A DNA stretch of 64,000 nucleotides from Pseudomonadota bacterium (GTDB lineage: Bacteria > Pseudomonadota > Gammaproteobacteria > Burkholderiales > Rhodocyclaceae): NCBI GenBank assembly GCA_018240785.1, contig JAFEFC010000038.1, positions 1 through 64,000 on the forward strand, in the 5' to 3' direction. Shown in pieces: positions 1 to 10,109 of this stretch (its first letter is position 1; each line of letters starts with the position of its first letter). Below the pieces are notes generated by a model, which did no database searches, had not been told where the DNA came from, and worked only from the letters and a program-made list of their open reading frames with translations. The translations under genes and the position numbers were made by a program.

Positions 1-117
1 AGTCTGACGACCATAGCGTCTTGGTCCCACCCCTTCCCATCCCGAACAGGACCGTGAAACAAGACCGCGCCGATGATAGTGAGGCCCGCCCTCGTGAAAG
101 TAGGTCATCGTCAGACT
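1..117 (+). rRNA. rrf: 5S ribosomal RNA
   Basis: The segment has the classic 5S layout: the first ten bases (AGTCTGACGA) are perfectly complementary to the last ten (positions 108-117), and the interior carries the conserved CCCATCCCGAAC loop at about 39-50. It is the last gene of an rRNA operon whose 16S and 23S genes lie outside the window. Exact mature ends are not defined by the sequence alone. Confidence 0.93.
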
Positions 118-132
118 AACCACACAACACAA

Positions 133-165
133 CGCCCGAGAACTCAACGCCTCTCGGGCGTTCGT
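133..165 (+). terminator. rRNA operon terminator
   Basis: An 8-bp perfect stem (CGCCCGAG at 133-140 with CTCGGGCG at 153-160) with a 12-base loop lies 15 bases after the 5S gene and is followed by TTCGTGCGT. The U-tract is weak, but position and stem fit a terminator. Confidence 0.65.
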
Positions 166-255
166 GCGTCTACAGGCCGCGCGTGACTAGTCTGCTTCAA
201 TGCGGAGGCGGGCGGTCAGTGCCGCCGCACCCCCACCGGTGGCTTCCCGGAAGGG

Positions 256-705
256 TTAGCCTCGCGCCGGAATCATGATCTCCGCTTCACCGTCCAGCAC
301 CACGTTGCCGCGCACGGTGCACACGGTGGAAAACACCGCGCGACGCTTTTCGGTCTTCAGTTCCTTGACCGTGACGCGGGCAACCACGGTGTCGCCGATC
401 TTCACCGGCGCCTTGAACTTCAGCGTCTGGCTCAGGTAGATGCAGCCCGGACCCGGCAGGCGGGTGCCGAAGACCGCGGAGATGAGCGCTGCGGACAGCA
501 TGCCGTGGGCGATCCGACCGCCAAACATGGTGCTAGCAGCAAATTCTGCGTCCAGATGAACGGGATTCGTGTCGCCAGAGACGCCGGCGAACATCAGGAT
601 GTCGGCTTCGCTGACGGTCTTCGACAACGCAGCGCTCATTTCCGGCTTCAGATCCTCGAAGCGGTATCCATAAAGTTCCGAGAAATCACGGTTTGCTTCA
701 GTCAT
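256..705 (-). CDS. MaoC-family (R)-enoyl-CoA hydratase
   Basis: 149-residue protein of the single-domain MaoC/PhaJ hot-dog family, which hydrates trans-2-enoyl-CoA to (R)-3-hydroxyacyl-CoA and often feeds polyhydroxyalkanoate or fatty-acid metabolism. The hydratase signature SGDTNPVH with its Asp and His is present, followed by the GGRIAHGML segment typical of the family. The start at 705 is chosen because AGGA lies 7 bases upstream; the reading frame stays open further upstream, but that extension has no family resemblance. It is monocistronic and divergent from the sugar transferase gene. Substrate length cannot be judged from sequence. Confidence 0.85.
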   Translation of the reverse strand: MTEANRDFSELYGYRFEDLKPEMSAALSKTVSEADILMFAGVSGDTNPVHLDAEFAASTMFGGRIAHGMLSAALISAVFGTRLPGPGCIYLSQTLKFKAPVKIGDTVVARVTVKELKTEKRRAVFSTVCTVRGNVVLDGEAEIMIPARG

Positions 706-1055
706 GTCAGTTTCCTGGAGTGATGAAAAAAGAACAGAAATCCCAGCCGGCTCGAAAAGGCGGCAGCGAACGGCCGAGGCGCATCGCAACCGGGATGCAA
801 AATCGGTGATGCCGGGATGCCTGAGTTTAGCGTACAAGGCCGTCGAGGGTGGGCCTGTGTTACCATCTCGGCGCGTTTTCGGGCAGCGTTCGAAAAGTTC
901 ATAAAAACAATTGCTTGAGTACGGCTTCGCGTAGCACCTCTGGGCAAGTGTGACCGGTTTAACGGCCTGTCAGTCTAGCTTCGGCTATGGTGGAAGCAGT
1001 TTCGCTCTATGCGGCTGCGCCGGTTCCGCGTGGCGCAAGATTGCTGAGGACCATC
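706..1055. other. Intergenic region between divergent genes
   Basis: 350 bases between the MaoC gene and the sugar transferase gene, with no convincing gene. A GG-N10-GC element at about 992-1005 resembles a minimal sigma-54 -24/-12 promoter, but such spacing is expected by chance in GC-rich DNA of this length. No strong sigma-70 promoter was seen. Confidence 0.4.
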
Positions 1056-2438
1056 ATGCTGAAAGTGTTCAGCCACTACTTCCCCCTGCACACGCTACAA
1101 CAGGCGCTCTTCGACGCCGCGCTCCTGTTTGTGCTCGTTGTTGCGGCAATCTGGTCCCACGCGCAGCCGCAAGCTCGGCTCTGGGCGGCGATCACACCGT
1201 CGGCACTGGTCTTCGCCGTCGTCATGGTGGGGCTGAATTCGGCGATGGGCTTGTATCGCCCACTGAACCGCCGATCGACACGCCAGGCGTTTTCCCGGGT
1301 TGTCCTCTCCGTTGTGGTGAGCGTACCGGTTGCCTACCTGATCTTCGGGGCCCTGCCGTGGGGTGCGCCGACGAACGATGCCACGCAGTGGTGGGTCGTG
1401 CTTGGGCTGGGGGCTGTTCTGCTGGGGCGCGGCGTGATCAATCAGCGTCAGGCCGCGGTGCTGTTTGCGCCGCGAGTGCTGATCATGGGAACCGGGCCCG
1501 ACGCACAGGCGGTCTATCGCGATCTGACGCAGCCACTCCAGCGCAGTGTTGATGTCGTCGGCTTTTTTCCGTCGGACAGGGGTGAGGAGGTCACGGTCGA
1601 TGCTCGCTCGATTCTGCCGGCAGGTAACCTTGTTCAACTGGTGCGAAAGCATAAGGTCAATGAAATCATCGTCGCGGTTCGGGAGCGCCGTGGCGGCGCG
1701 CTGCCGCTTCGGGAATTGCTTGACTGCAAGTTGAACGGCGTCCGCGTGCTGGACCTGTCTTCATTCTTCGAGCGAGTGCAGGGGCAGGTGCCAGTGGACT
1801 CGCTTCGGGCGAGCTGGCTCATCTATGGTGATGGATTTCGTCAGGGTTGGGCGAGAACGTTGGTGAAGCGCTGCTTCGACCTCTGCGCGGCAATCATGCT
1901 GCTTGTCTTGGCGCTGCCGATCATGCTCGTCACTGCCTTGCTCATCCTGCTCGAGGATGGCGCGCCGCTCTTCTACCGGCAGGAGCGGGTCGGTCTCGGA
2001 GGACGGGTTTTCAAGGTCATCAAGTTTCGCAGCATGCGCCGCGATGCCGAGAAGGACGGCAAGCCGCGCTGGGCCAGCTCCAATGACGATCGGGTTACCC
2101 GTGTCGGTCGCATCATACGCAAGCTGCGCATCGACGAATTGCCGCAACTTCTGAACGTGATCGTGGGTGAAATGAGCCTTGTCGGCCCGCGGCCGGAACG
2201 CCCCTTCTTCGTGGATCAACTGGCTCGCGAGATCCCGTTCTACGCGGTGCGCCACTGCGTCAAGCCAGGCGTGACAGGCTGGGCTCAGGTCCGATACCAG
2301 TATGGGTCCTCAGTCGATGATGCGGTGCAGAAGCTTCAGTACGATTTGTACTATGTGAAGAATCACACCCTGGTGCTCGATGTGCTCGTCCTGTTCGAGA
2401 CCGTTCGCGTCGTGCTGACCGGCGAGGGTGCCCATTGA
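1056..2438 (+). CDS. PEP-CTERM-associated sugar transferase (EpsB-like)
   Basis: 460-residue polyprenyl glycosylphosphotransferase, which transfers a sugar phosphate to undecaprenyl phosphate as the first membrane step of exopolysaccharide assembly. The N-terminal half has several hydrophobic helices and a Rossmann-like region; the C-terminal third is a bacterial sugar transferase domain with [22 protein letters not shown] and [10 protein letters not shown] motifs. It matches the PEP-CTERM subtype by overall layout and by its place just upstream of prsK/prsR/prsT. The start at 1056 has GAGGA 6 bases upstream; an earlier in-frame ATG at 987 lacks a ribosome site and adds an atypical leader. 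Confidence 0.9.
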   Translation: MLKVFSHYFPLHTLQQALFDAALLFVLVVAAIWSHAQPQARLWAAITPSALVFAVVMVGLNSAMGLYRPLNRRSTRQAFSRVVLSVVVSVPVAYLIFGALPWGAPTNDATQWWVVLGLGAVLLGRGVINQRQAAVLFAPRVLIMGTGPDAQAVYRDLTQPLQRSVDVVGFFPSDRGEEVTVDARSILPAGNLVQLVRKHKVNEIIVAVRERRGGALPLRELLDCKLNGVRVLDLSSFFERVQGQVPVDSLRASWLIYGDGFRQGWARTLVKRCFDLCAAIMLLVLALPIMLVTALLILLEDGAPLFYRQERVGLGGRVFKVIKFRSMRRDAEKDGKPRWASSNDDRVTRVGRIIRKLRIDELPQLLNVIVGEMSLVGPRPERPFFVDQLAREIPFYAVRHCVKPGVTGWAQVRYQYGSSVDDAVQKLQYDLYYVKNHTLVLDVLVLFETVRVVLTGEGAH

Positions 2439-2528
2439 CGGATGCGTGCGTCGGCACGGGCGGATGAGTTCAGGCTGGCCTGTTGATGTGACACCGGGCC
2501 GGAACGTGGTTGGCGCAAGGGGCGTGTC

Positions 2529-4604
2529 TTGCTCGAAGTGGCGTATTGGGGCTATGGCCTGGCGGCCATCGCGTATCTGATTTTCGGCGTCTATGCCTTT
2601 CTTGCGTGGCGCGGCGGTCCAGCAGGCGCTACGCTGCTGGGCGCAATCCTGGCCTCCTGTCTGTGGGCGCTTGCGTCGGCTGCGTACGCGAGAACAGACA
2701 ACCCTCTGCTGTTCGGCTTGTGCGGCGTGCTCGACGCTGTGCGGACGGGCGCGTGGTATGCCTTCCTTGTCATGCTGCTGCGCACTATATCCGATCGGCC
2801 GGCCAGATGGCCTGCCGTGCTGGCCGGCGTAGTCGTTGTCGCTCAAGTGGTCAGCCTTGCGATCGATATGTCGGGTGCCGCGGCCGCTTCGCCGCTCCGG
2901 CCTGTTTTCGCAGCCTGGCTTGCGCAGGCGGTGGTCGGGTTGATGCTCGTCGAGCAGCTGTTTCGCGGGGTGCCGGCCGCGTCGCGTTGGGCGATCAAGC
3001 CTCTCTGCATCGCGCTCGGTGCGGGCTATGTCTTCGATCTTTATTGCTTCGCAGATGGATCGCTCTTCGGACGACTCGATACCGACGTGTGGGCGATGCG
3101 CGGAATTGCGCACGCATTGCTGATTCCGTTGATCGCCATGTCGGGCGCGCGCAACCCGTCGTGGACCGTGCGCATGTCGATGTCGCGCGAGATGGTCTTC
3201 CATTCCACGGCGCTTGCGGTTTCCGGGCTCTATCTGCTGGTGATCTCGGCCGCGGGCTATTACATCCGCTATTTCGGCGGCGACTGGGGCAGGGCGCTGC
3301 AACTCACGCTGCTCTTTGCCGGGCTGGTGCTGCTCGGCATGCTGCTTTTTTCCGGTGCGCAGCGTGCGCGCCTGCGCGTGTTCCTGAACAAGCACCTGTT
3401 TCCTTATCGCTACGACTACCGTAACGAATGGCTGCGCTTCACGCAGGCGCTGGCCTCGGCTGGAGGGGATTTGGGGCAGTCGGTGATCAGGGCGCTCGCC
3501 GACCTGGTGGAGAGCCCCGGTGGCAGTCTCTGGCTGCGCAATGCCGATGGGCGGTTTTCCATGCATGCGCGGCTGAACCAGCCCTCCAGCGAAGTCAGCG
3601 AAGCGACCGATTCGTCCTTCTGCTGTTTTCTCGATCACAGGGAATGGATTATCAGTCTCGAGGAGTACCGCCTCCGCCCGGCCCAATATGGCGAGCTCCG
3701 GCTGCCTGAGTGGCTTTCCGTCATGCAGGACGCCTGGCTGGTCGTTCCTCTAAAGGGCAGTGGTTCCCTGCTGGGCTTCGTCGTGCTCAACGCGCCAAGG
3801 GCACCGTTCGAAATCGATTGGGAGGTGCTCGACCTGCTCAAGACGGCACAACGGCAGGCAGCCGGATACCTTGAGCGCATGCAGGCAACGGAAGCCCTGC
3901 TCGAGGCCCGCAAGTTCGATTCCTTCAATCGCATGTCGGCTTTCGTCGTCCACGACCTCAAGAACCTCGTGGCGCAGTTGTCCTTGATGCTGAAGAACGC
4001 GGAGCGTCACAAGGACAATCCCGAGTTCCAGCAGGACATGCTCGAGACGGTGGCGCATGTCGAGTCGCGCATGCGAGGCCTGATGGGCCAGTTGCAGGAA
4101 AAGCGCTCGATCGACCCACCCAGGCTGCTGGACGTCGTCGACATTGCGCGCAACGTGTGTCGTTCGAAGCGCGGCCAGCTTCCCAAGGTGGAGTTGAAAG
4201 AAGAAATCGGCGGATCGGTGGAGGTCCTCGCCCACCCCGAGCGGCTCGAGCGAATCATCGGTCATATCGTGCAAAATGCACTGGATGCGACGGAGGAGGA
4301 TGGTATCGTCAGCTTGAGGGTCGCCGGCGGCGATGCGGGTCGCGTGCAGATCATCGTCGAGGATACCGGCTGCGGCATGGCCCCGGATTTCCTGCGTGAG
4401 CGATTGTCACGTCCCTTCCAGACGACGAAGACCAGCGGTATGGGCATCGGCGTCTTCGAAACCCGGCAGTATGTGAATGAAATCGGTGGGGCGCTCCGCT
4501 TCGACAGCGAGGTGGGGCGAGGAACGCGGGTGACGATCGATCTGCCTCGCGGTAATCGCGGAAGCGCCCGGCAAACGCCGGAAATGGAACCCGTGAATGG
4601 CTGA
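2529..4604 (+). CDS. prsK: PEP-CTERM system sensor kinase PrsK
   Basis: 691-residue membrane histidine kinase. Roughly the first 280 residues form a bundle of hydrophobic helices, followed by a GAF-like region and a kinase core. The H-box is VVHDLKN with His475, the N-box is VQNALDA, and G-boxes EDTGCGM and GMGIG are intact. PrsK is the family sensor paired with PrsR in exosortase/PEP-CTERM bacteria. The likely start is TTG at 2529, preceded by AAGGGG at a good distance. It overlaps prsR by 8 bases, which indicates translational coupling. The input signal is unknown. Confidence 0.9.
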   Translation: MLEVAYWGYGLAAIAYLIFGVYAFLAWRGGPAGATLLGAILASCLWALASAAYARTDNPLLFGLCGVLDAVRTGAWYAFLVMLLRTISDRPARWPAVLAGVVVVAQVVSLAIDMSGAAAASPLRPVFAAWLAQAVVGLMLVEQLFRGVPAASRWAIKPLCIALGAGYVFDLYCFADGSLFGRLDTDVWAMRGIAHALLIPLIAMSGARNPSWTVRMSMSREMVFHSTALAVSGLYLLVISAAGYYIRYFGGDWGRALQLTLLFAGLVLLGMLLFSGAQRARLRVFLNKHLFPYRYDYRNEWLRFTQALASAGGDLGQSVIRALADLVESPGGSLWLRNADGRFSMHARLNQPSSEVSEATDSSFCCFLDHREWIISLEEYRLRPAQYGELRLPEWLSVMQDAWLVVPLKGSGSLLGFVVLNAPRAPFEIDWEVLDLLKTAQRQAAGYLERMQATEALLEARKFDSFNRMSAFVVHDLKNLVAQLSLMLKNAERHKDNPEFQQDMLETVAHVESRMRGLMGQLQEKRSIDPPRLLDVVDIARNVCRSKRGQLPKVELKEEIGGSVEVLAHPERLERIIGHIVQNALDATEEDGIVSLRVAGGDAGRVQIIVEDTGCGMAPDFLRERLSRPFQTTKTSGMGIGVFETRQYVNEIGGALRFDSEVGRGTRVTIDLPRGNRGSARQTPEMEPVNG

Positions 4605-5958
4605 CAAGCAACAACGTACACTATTGATCGTCGAGGATGACCCTGCGCTGCAGAAGCAGATGCGCTGGGCGTTCGACGGTTTCGAAACCGTGCTGGCGAG
4701 CGATCGCGAGAGTGCGATCGTGCAACTGCGCCGGCACGAGCCAGCGGTGGTCACGATGGACCTGGGCTTGCCGCCCGCGCCCGACGACGTCAGCGAAGGT
4801 TTCCGCCTGCTGGGCGAGATCATCGCGCTTGCGCCGGAGACGAAGGTGATCGTGCTCACCGGCCAGCACGACCGCGAGAACGCGGTGAAGGCGGTCGGCA
4901 TGGGTGCCTACGACTTCTTCGCCAAGCCCTTCGAGCCTGAAATGCTCGAGCTCACCATCGATCGCGCCTTCCGCATGTATGACCTGCAGGCCGAGAATGC
5001 GCGGCTGGCGGCGATCCAGGCGAGCCCTCTTGCGGGCCTGCTGACGCGCGATCCGGGCATGCTCAAGATCTGCCGGACGATCGAGAAGCTGGCATCGGCC
5101 TCGGTCACCGTTGCCTTGCTCGGCGAGAGCGGCACCGGCAAGGAAGTGCTGGCCCGTGCGTTGCACGTGCTCTCGCCGCGCTCCGCCGAGCGCTTCGTCG
5201 CGATAAACTGCGCGGCCATCCCGGACACGCTGCTGGAAAGCGAGCTTTTTGGCTACGAGAAGGGGGCGTTCACCGGGGCCGTCAGGCAGACGCTGGGCAA
5301 GATCGAGACAGCACATCGGGGGACGCTCTTCCTGGATGAAATCGGCGATCTGCCGCTGCCGCTCCAGGCCAAGCTGCTGCGCTTCCTGCAGGAGCGGGTC
5401 ATCGAGCGCATCGGCGGACGCGAGGAAATCCCGGTCGATGTGCGCATCGTTTGCGCGACCCACCGTGACCTGAAAGCGCAGATTCGCGCAGGGCTGTTCA
5501 GAGAGGATCTTTACTATCGTCTCGCAGAGATCGTCGTCGACATCCCCCCGCTGCGCGAGCGGCAGGGCGATGCGGTGCTGCTGGCGCACGCTTTCGTGCA
5601 GCGCTTCAGCCGTGAGAACGGCAGGACGGGGCTTGGCCTTGCCGACGACGCGGTCGCTGCGATCGAATCGCATCCCTGGCCGGGCAACGTGCGCGAGCTG
5701 GAAAACTGCCTGAAGCGCGCGGTGATCATGGCCGACGGTGCCCGCATCGGCGCGGACGACCTCGGGCTCGAGGCGGTGGAAGACGACGTCGAGCTGCTGA
5801 ATCTCCGGCAGGTGCGCGACGAGGCTGAGCGGCGCGCCGTGTTGCGCGTCATGGCGCGCACCAATGGCAACGTCGCCCGCGCTGCCGAGTTGCTGGGCAT
5901 CAGCCGCCCATCCCTGTATGACCTGATCAATCGTTTCGGGCTGAAGAAGGAGAACTGA
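4597..5958 (+). CDS. prsR: PEP-CTERM sigma-54 response regulator PrsR
   Basis: 453-residue NtrC-type activator. The receiver domain (1-125) has the phosphoacceptor Asp55 in VVTMDLG. The AAA+ domain has the Walker A motif GESGTGKE and an intact GAFTGA sigma-54 contact loop. The C-terminal Fis-type helix-turn-helix reads NVARAAELLGISRPSLYDLI. With an intact GAFTGA loop it should activate RpoN-dependent promoters; PrsK/PrsR/RpoN control of PEP-CTERM genes is known in Zoogloea. Candidate targets in this window are the sigma-54-like sites before the E1-like gene and the PEP-CTERM gene. Confidence 0.92.
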   Translation: MADKQQRTLLIVEDDPALQKQMRWAFDGFETVLASDRESAIVQLRRHEPAVVTMDLGLPPAPDDVSEGFRLLGEIIALAPETKVIVLTGQHDRENAVKAVGMGAYDFFAKPFEPEMLELTIDRAFRMYDLQAENARLAAIQASPLAGLLTRDPGMLKICRTIEKLASASVTVALLGESGTGKEVLARALHVLSPRSAERFVAINCAAIPDTLLESELFGYEKGAFTGAVRQTLGKIETAHRGTLFLDEIGDLPLPLQAKLLRFLQERVIERIGGREEIPVDVRIVCATHRDLKAQIRAGLFREDLYYRLAEIVVDIPPLRERQGDAVLLAHAFVQRFSRENGRTGLGLADDAVAAIESHPWPGNVRELENCLKRAVIMADGARIGADDLGLEAVEDDVELLNLRQVRDEAERRAVLRVMARTNGNVARAAELLGISRPSLYDLINRFGLKKEN

Positions 5959-5960
5959 CA

Positions 5961-8762
5961 GTGAGCAAGCCGCACAACAAGCCGCAACGCAAAGCATGGG
6001 CCGGGAAGGCCAGCGCCGTTGCGGCCCTGACACTCTCTGCTCTCGTTCTGACCGGCTGCAAGGACAGCCCCGAGCAGATGGTGGCGTCGGCGAAGGGTTA
6101 TCTCGAGAAGAAGGATCTCGACCCAGCAAGCATCCAGCTCAAGAGTGCGCTGCAGGCCAATGGCAACCTGGTCGATGCACGTTTCCTGCTCGGCAAGGTG
6201 AACCTGGAGCAGGGCAACGTGCCTGGCGCGGTGAAGGAGCTTCAGCGCGCGCTCGATCTCGGGTACTCGAAGAACGAAGTCCTGCCGCTACTCGCGCGCT
6301 CGCTGCTGCGCTCGGGCGAGGTCGATCGTGTCGTCAAGGATTTCTCGGACGTTGCGCTGGACGATCCCAAGGCGCAGGCGGTGGTGCTAACCGCCGTTGG
6401 CGACGCCTACATGCTCAAGGGCGACGTGCCGAAGGCGCGCGCCAGCTACGAAAAGGCGCTTGGCGGTTTCGACGACGCCCTCGCGCGCGTCGGTCTGGCT
6501 CGCACCAAGCTGTATGGCGGTGACGCTCCGGGCGCGGAAGGCGACCTGCGGGCCATCGTCGCCCAGAATCCGGATCTGGCCGAAGTGCATGGCGCACTCG
6601 CCGAGGCAGCGCTGGCCCAGAAGCGGCCGGACGACGCGATCAAGGCACTGCAGGAAGTGGTCCGGATCAATCCGTCCAATGTCGGCAGTCATTACTCACT
6701 GGTGTCGCTGCTGCTGCAGCAGAATCGTCAAGATGAAGCGATTACCGGCTTGGAGGCGATGAAGAAGGTCGCTCCCAAGGATCCGTCCACACTCTATTTG
6801 CAGGCCTTCGTTGACTTCCGCAACAATCGCTTCGTCGAGGCGCGCGACGGTGTCCTCGCCGCGCTGAAGTCCGCGCCGGAGTTTCTGCCTGCGCACCTCC
6901 TTGCCGGTACGGTGCTGGTGCGGTTGAACGAGCAGGTTCAGGCCCAGACCCACCTGACCAAGGTCCTGTCGCGTGCGCCGGGCCAGCCCCTTGCCCGCAC
7001 GATGCTCGCCACGTCGCATCTAGCCCTTGGAGAGGCACCCAGGGCGTTGGAAGTGCTGCAACCGCTGCTAGACTCGCGCTCGCTCGACCCCCGTATTCTG
7101 GGGCTCGCCGGCCAGGTCTATCTCGCCAACGGTGATTTCGACAAGGCCGAGGCTTATTTCGAGCGCGCAGCCAAGGCGGCCCCGGAAGACCCGCGTGCGC
7201 GCATGCAACTGGGTGTGGCCAGGATGGCAGGCGGCGATGCTGCGGGAGCGTTCAGCGATCTCGAGACGGCCGCGCAGATGGATGAAGGCGGGATCCGTGC
7301 CGATCTCGCCCTGGTCGCCGGGCACATGCGCCGCGGGGAACTGGACAAAGCGCTTAAGGCGCAGGAGCAACTCGAGCGCAAGCAGCCGGACAACCCGCTG
7401 GTGCACAACCTGCGCGGCGGACTGATGCTGGCCAAGCGCGATCCGGCCGCGGCACGCGCCGCCTTCGAGAAGGCGCTGACGATCAAGCCCGATTACCTCG
7501 CGGCCGCGATCAACCTTGCGCGCATGGATGTGGCCGACAAGAAGCCGGAGAGTGGCCTGGCTCGGCTCAAGACCATCGCGGATCGCGATCCAAAGAACGT
7601 CGAGGCGCAACTCGCCTATGCCGACCTGCAAGTTGTCACTCGCGCCGAGCCGGCCGCCGTGCTGGCTACCCTCGAGCGGGCGGAAAAGTCTTCGCCTTCT
7701 GCACTGATGCCCAAGCTGGCCCTCGTTGAGTACCACCTACGCAATCGCGACGCAAAGGCTGCGCTCGCGGTCGCGCAGCAGGCCGCTGCCGCCTACCCAA
7801 ACGATCTTCGCGCCCTGGAAGCGGCCACCCGCGCCCAGCTTGCCGCGGGCGAAACCCAGCAGGCCATCTCGTCGCTCAACAAGGTGCTTGCGCTTCAGCC
7901 GCGTGCCATCGGCGCGCTCGTCCAGCTTGCGGACATCCAGCGCGCCAACAAGGACGTGACCGCGGCCGAGCAGTCGCTGCGCAAGGCGCTGGCCATCCGG
8001 GCCGACGCGGTGGATGCGCAGGCTCGACTCGCCGGCATCCTCGTCGAGCGCGGCGATCGCGAGGGGGCGCTGCAGATCGCGCGCACCGTGCAGAAGCAAC
8101 GCGCCGATGCCGCGGTGGGGCACGCCATCGAAGGGGATATCCAGGCTGCCGCGGGCAAATGGGCGGATGCGGCGACGAACTACCGCCGCGCTCTCGACAA
8201 GGGGCGCGATCCGCAGAGCCTGGTGAAGCTCCATGCGGCATTGCTGCGTGCGGACCGCAAGGGCGAGGCAGACAAGCTGGCCGCGGACTGGCTGCGCGAG
8301 CGGCCCAAGGATACCGCGGTGCGCGGCTATCTGGCCGAACGTGCTCTGGCCGAGAAGCGCTACGCCGACGCCGCGCAGCTCTATCGCGAGCTGAACGAGA
8401 TTGCGCCCGACAATGCGCTGGTGCTCAACAACCTCGCGTGGACCGCGAGCCAGATCAAGGATCCGAAGGCGCTCGAATATGGCGAGCAGGCGCTAAAGAT
8501 GGCGCCCGACAGTGCCGCCATCCTCGACACCGTCGGCATGATCCAGGTCGAGCAGGGACAGGCCGAGAAAGGCCTTGCCAACCTCACTCGCGCGGTCTCG
8601 CTCGCCCCCGAGGCTGCGAACCTTCGCCTCAACCTTGCGAAGGCCTACGCGAAGCTGGGCCGGCCGGCCGATGCGCGCAAGGAAATCGAAACCATGATGC
8701 CCAAGCTGAAGGAGGGGACGCCCGTCCACTCCGAAGCCACGTCATTGCTCAAGACTCTCTGA
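5961..8762 (+). CDS. prsT: PEP-CTERM TPR lipoprotein PrsT
   Basis: 933-residue secreted lipoprotein made almost entirely of tetratricopeptide repeats. The N-terminus has basic residues, a hydrophobic stretch and the lipobox LTGC (Cys about residue 33). The family accompanies PrsK/PrsR in exosortase systems; its role is not firmly known but a scaffold for export or polysaccharide assembly is usually assumed. The start is GTG at 5961, three bases after prsR, with AAGGAG upstream. A second full-length paralog sits at 34108-36897. Confidence 0.9.
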   Translation: MSKPHNKPQRKAWAGKASAVAALTLSALVLTGCKDSPEQMVASAKGYLEKKDLDPASIQLKSALQANGNLVDARFLLGKVNLEQGNVPGAVKELQRALDLGYSKNEVLPLLARSLLRSGEVDRVVKDFSDVALDDPKAQAVVLTAVGDAYMLKGDVPKARASYEKALGGFDDALARVGLARTKLYGGDAPGAEGDLRAIVAQNPDLAEVHGALAEAALAQKRPDDAIKALQEVVRINPSNVGSHYSLVSLLLQQNRQDEAITGLEAMKKVAPKDPSTLYLQAFVDFRNNRFVEARDGVLAALKSAPEFLPAHLLAGTVLVRLNEQVQAQTHLTKVLSRAPGQPLARTMLATSHLALGEAPRALEVLQPLLDSRSLDPRILGLAGQVYLANGDFDKAEAYFERAAKAAPEDPRARMQLGVARMAGGDAAGAFSDLETAAQMDEGGIRADLALVAGHMRRGELDKALKAQEQLERKQPDNPLVHNLRGGLMLAKRDPAAARAAFEKALTIKPDYLAAAINLARMDVADKKPESGLARLKTIADRDPKNVEAQLAYADLQVVTRAEPAAVLATLERAEKSSPSALMPKLALVEYHLRNRDAKAALAVAQQAAAAYPNDLRALEAATRAQLAAGETQQAISSLNKVLALQPRAIGALVQLADIQRANKDVTAAEQSLRKALAIRADAVDAQARLAGILVERGDREGALQIARTVQKQRADAAVGHAIEGDIQAAAGKWADAATNYRRALDKGRDPQSLVKLHAALLRADRKGEADKLAADWLRERPKDTAVRGYLAERALAEKRYADAAQLYRELNEIAPDNALVLNNLAWTASQIKDPKALEYGEQALKMAPDSAAILDTVGMIQVEQGQAEKGLANLTRAVSLAPEAANLRLNLAKAYAKLGRPADARKEIETMMPKLKEGTPVHSEATSLLKTL

Positions 8763-8782
8763 TACATCGCAAGGAAATACCC

Positions 8783-10063
8783 ATGACCACCATCGCCGTC
8801 ATCGGCCTCGGCTACGTCGGCCTTCCGCTCGCCGTCGAGTTCGGAAAGAAGTACCGCACCGTCGGCTTCGACCTCTCCGAGGAGAAGGTCGCCGCCTACT
8901 GCGAGTTCAACGACCCCACCGGTGAGGTGTCGTCCGACGATCTGCGTGCCGCTGTGCATCTCACCTGCCATACCGATCCCGCGGTGCTGCGCGAGGCCGA
9001 TTTCGTCATCATCGCCGTGCCCACGCCGGTCGATGAGGCGCACCAGCCGGATTTCACGCCGCTGGTGAAGTCGTCGACCACCGCCGGGCGGAACCTCAAG
9101 CGCGGCGCCATCGTCGTGTATGAATCCACCGTCTATCCGGGCGCCACGGAAGAGATCTGCATTCCCATCCTCGAGCGCGAGTCCGGCATGAAGTGGAAGC
9201 AGGATTTCTTCGTCGGCTATTCGCCGGAGCGCATCAATCCGGGCGACAAGGAGCGTACCGTCACCCGCATCGTCAAGGTGGTGTCCGGCGACACGCCCGA
9301 AACGCTGGAGACAGTGAAGCGCATTTACGGCGACGTCATCACTGCTGGCGTTGCGCCGGCAAGCTCCATCAAGGTGGCCGAGGCAGCGAAGGTCATCGAG
9401 AACACGCAGCGCGACCTCAACATCGCGTTGATGAACGAACTGGCCGTGCTGTTCCACAAGATCGGTATCGACACGCTGGAAGTGCTCGAGGCGGCGGGTA
9501 CCAAGTGGAACTTCCTGCCCTTCCGGCCGGGCCTCGTCGGTGGCCACTGCATCGGCGTCGATCCCTACTACCTCACGCACAAGGCCGACATGCTGGGTTA
9601 CCACCCGCAGGTGATCCTGGCCGGCCGCCGCATCAACGACAGCATGGGCAAGTACGTCGCCGAGCAGACGGTGAAGCAGATGATCGGCAACGGCTGCGGC
9701 ATCAAGGGCGCCAACGTCATCGTGCTGGGGCTGACCTTCAAGGAGAACTGCCCCGACCTGCGCAACAGCAAGGTGATCGACGTCATCCATGAATTGCAGA
9801 GCTACGGCTGCAATGTGCACGTCCATGATCCGGTGGCCTCGTCGGAGGAGGCGGTGCATGAATACGGGGTGAGCCTCACGCCCTGGGATGCGCTGCCGGT
9901 TGCGGACGCGATCGTGGCGGCGGTGTCGCACCGGGAGTACGTCGACGCACCGGTCGCCAGGCTGCTTGGAAAGCTCGCGCCGGGCGGCGTGTTCGCCGAC
10001 GTCAAGTCGGCTTATGATCAGGCGGTGCTGAAAGCGGCGGGTGCCAAAGTGTGGCGACTGTAG
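8783..10063 (+). CDS. UDP-N-acetyl-hexosamine 6-dehydrogenase (TviB/WbpA type)
   Basis: 426-residue nucleotide-sugar dehydrogenase that oxidises a UDP-N-acetylhexosamine to the uronic acid with two NAD. The Rossmann motif GLGYVGLPLA starts at about residue 8, and the catalytic cysteine lies in GGHCIGVDPYY. The closest layout is the Vi-antigen TviB / WbpA / UDP-GalNAcA subgroup; the exact sugar cannot be decided from sequence. It lies 20 bases after prsT with an AAGGAA ribosome site, so it is probably the last gene of the prs transcript and supplies an acidic sugar for the polysaccharide. Confidence 0.9.
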   Translation: MTTIAVIGLGYVGLPLAVEFGKKYRTVGFDLSEEKVAAYCEFNDPTGEVSSDDLRAAVHLTCHTDPAVLREADFVIIAVPTPVDEAHQPDFTPLVKSSTTAGRNLKRGAIVVYESTVYPGATEEICIPILERESGMKWKQDFFVGYSPERINPGDKERTVTRIVKVVSGDTPETLETVKRIYGDVITAGVAPASSIKVAEAAKVIENTQRDLNIALMNELAVLFHKIGIDTLEVLEAAGTKWNFLPFRPGLVGGHCIGVDPYYLTHKADMLGYHPQVILAGRRINDSMGKYVAEQTVKQMIGNGCGIKGANVIVLGLTFKENCPDLRNSKVIDVIHELQSYGCNVHVHDPVASSEEAVHEYGVSLTPWDALPVADAIVAAVSHREYVDAPVARLLGKLAPGGVFADVKSAYDQAVLKAAGAKVWRL

Positions 10064-10109
10064 GAGCGGAGCCGTTGCGGGTGATCCCCGTCTGCTTTGG
10101 AGCGTTGCC

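Noticed and set aside
2310-3686. 458-codon open frame on the minus strand
   Set aside because: It covers the sugar transferase end and prsK on the opposite strand and lacks any recognisable domain.
10061-10082. TAGGAGCGGAGCCG resembling the REP arm
   Set aside because: No inverted partner is present nearby and the similarity ends after about ten bases.
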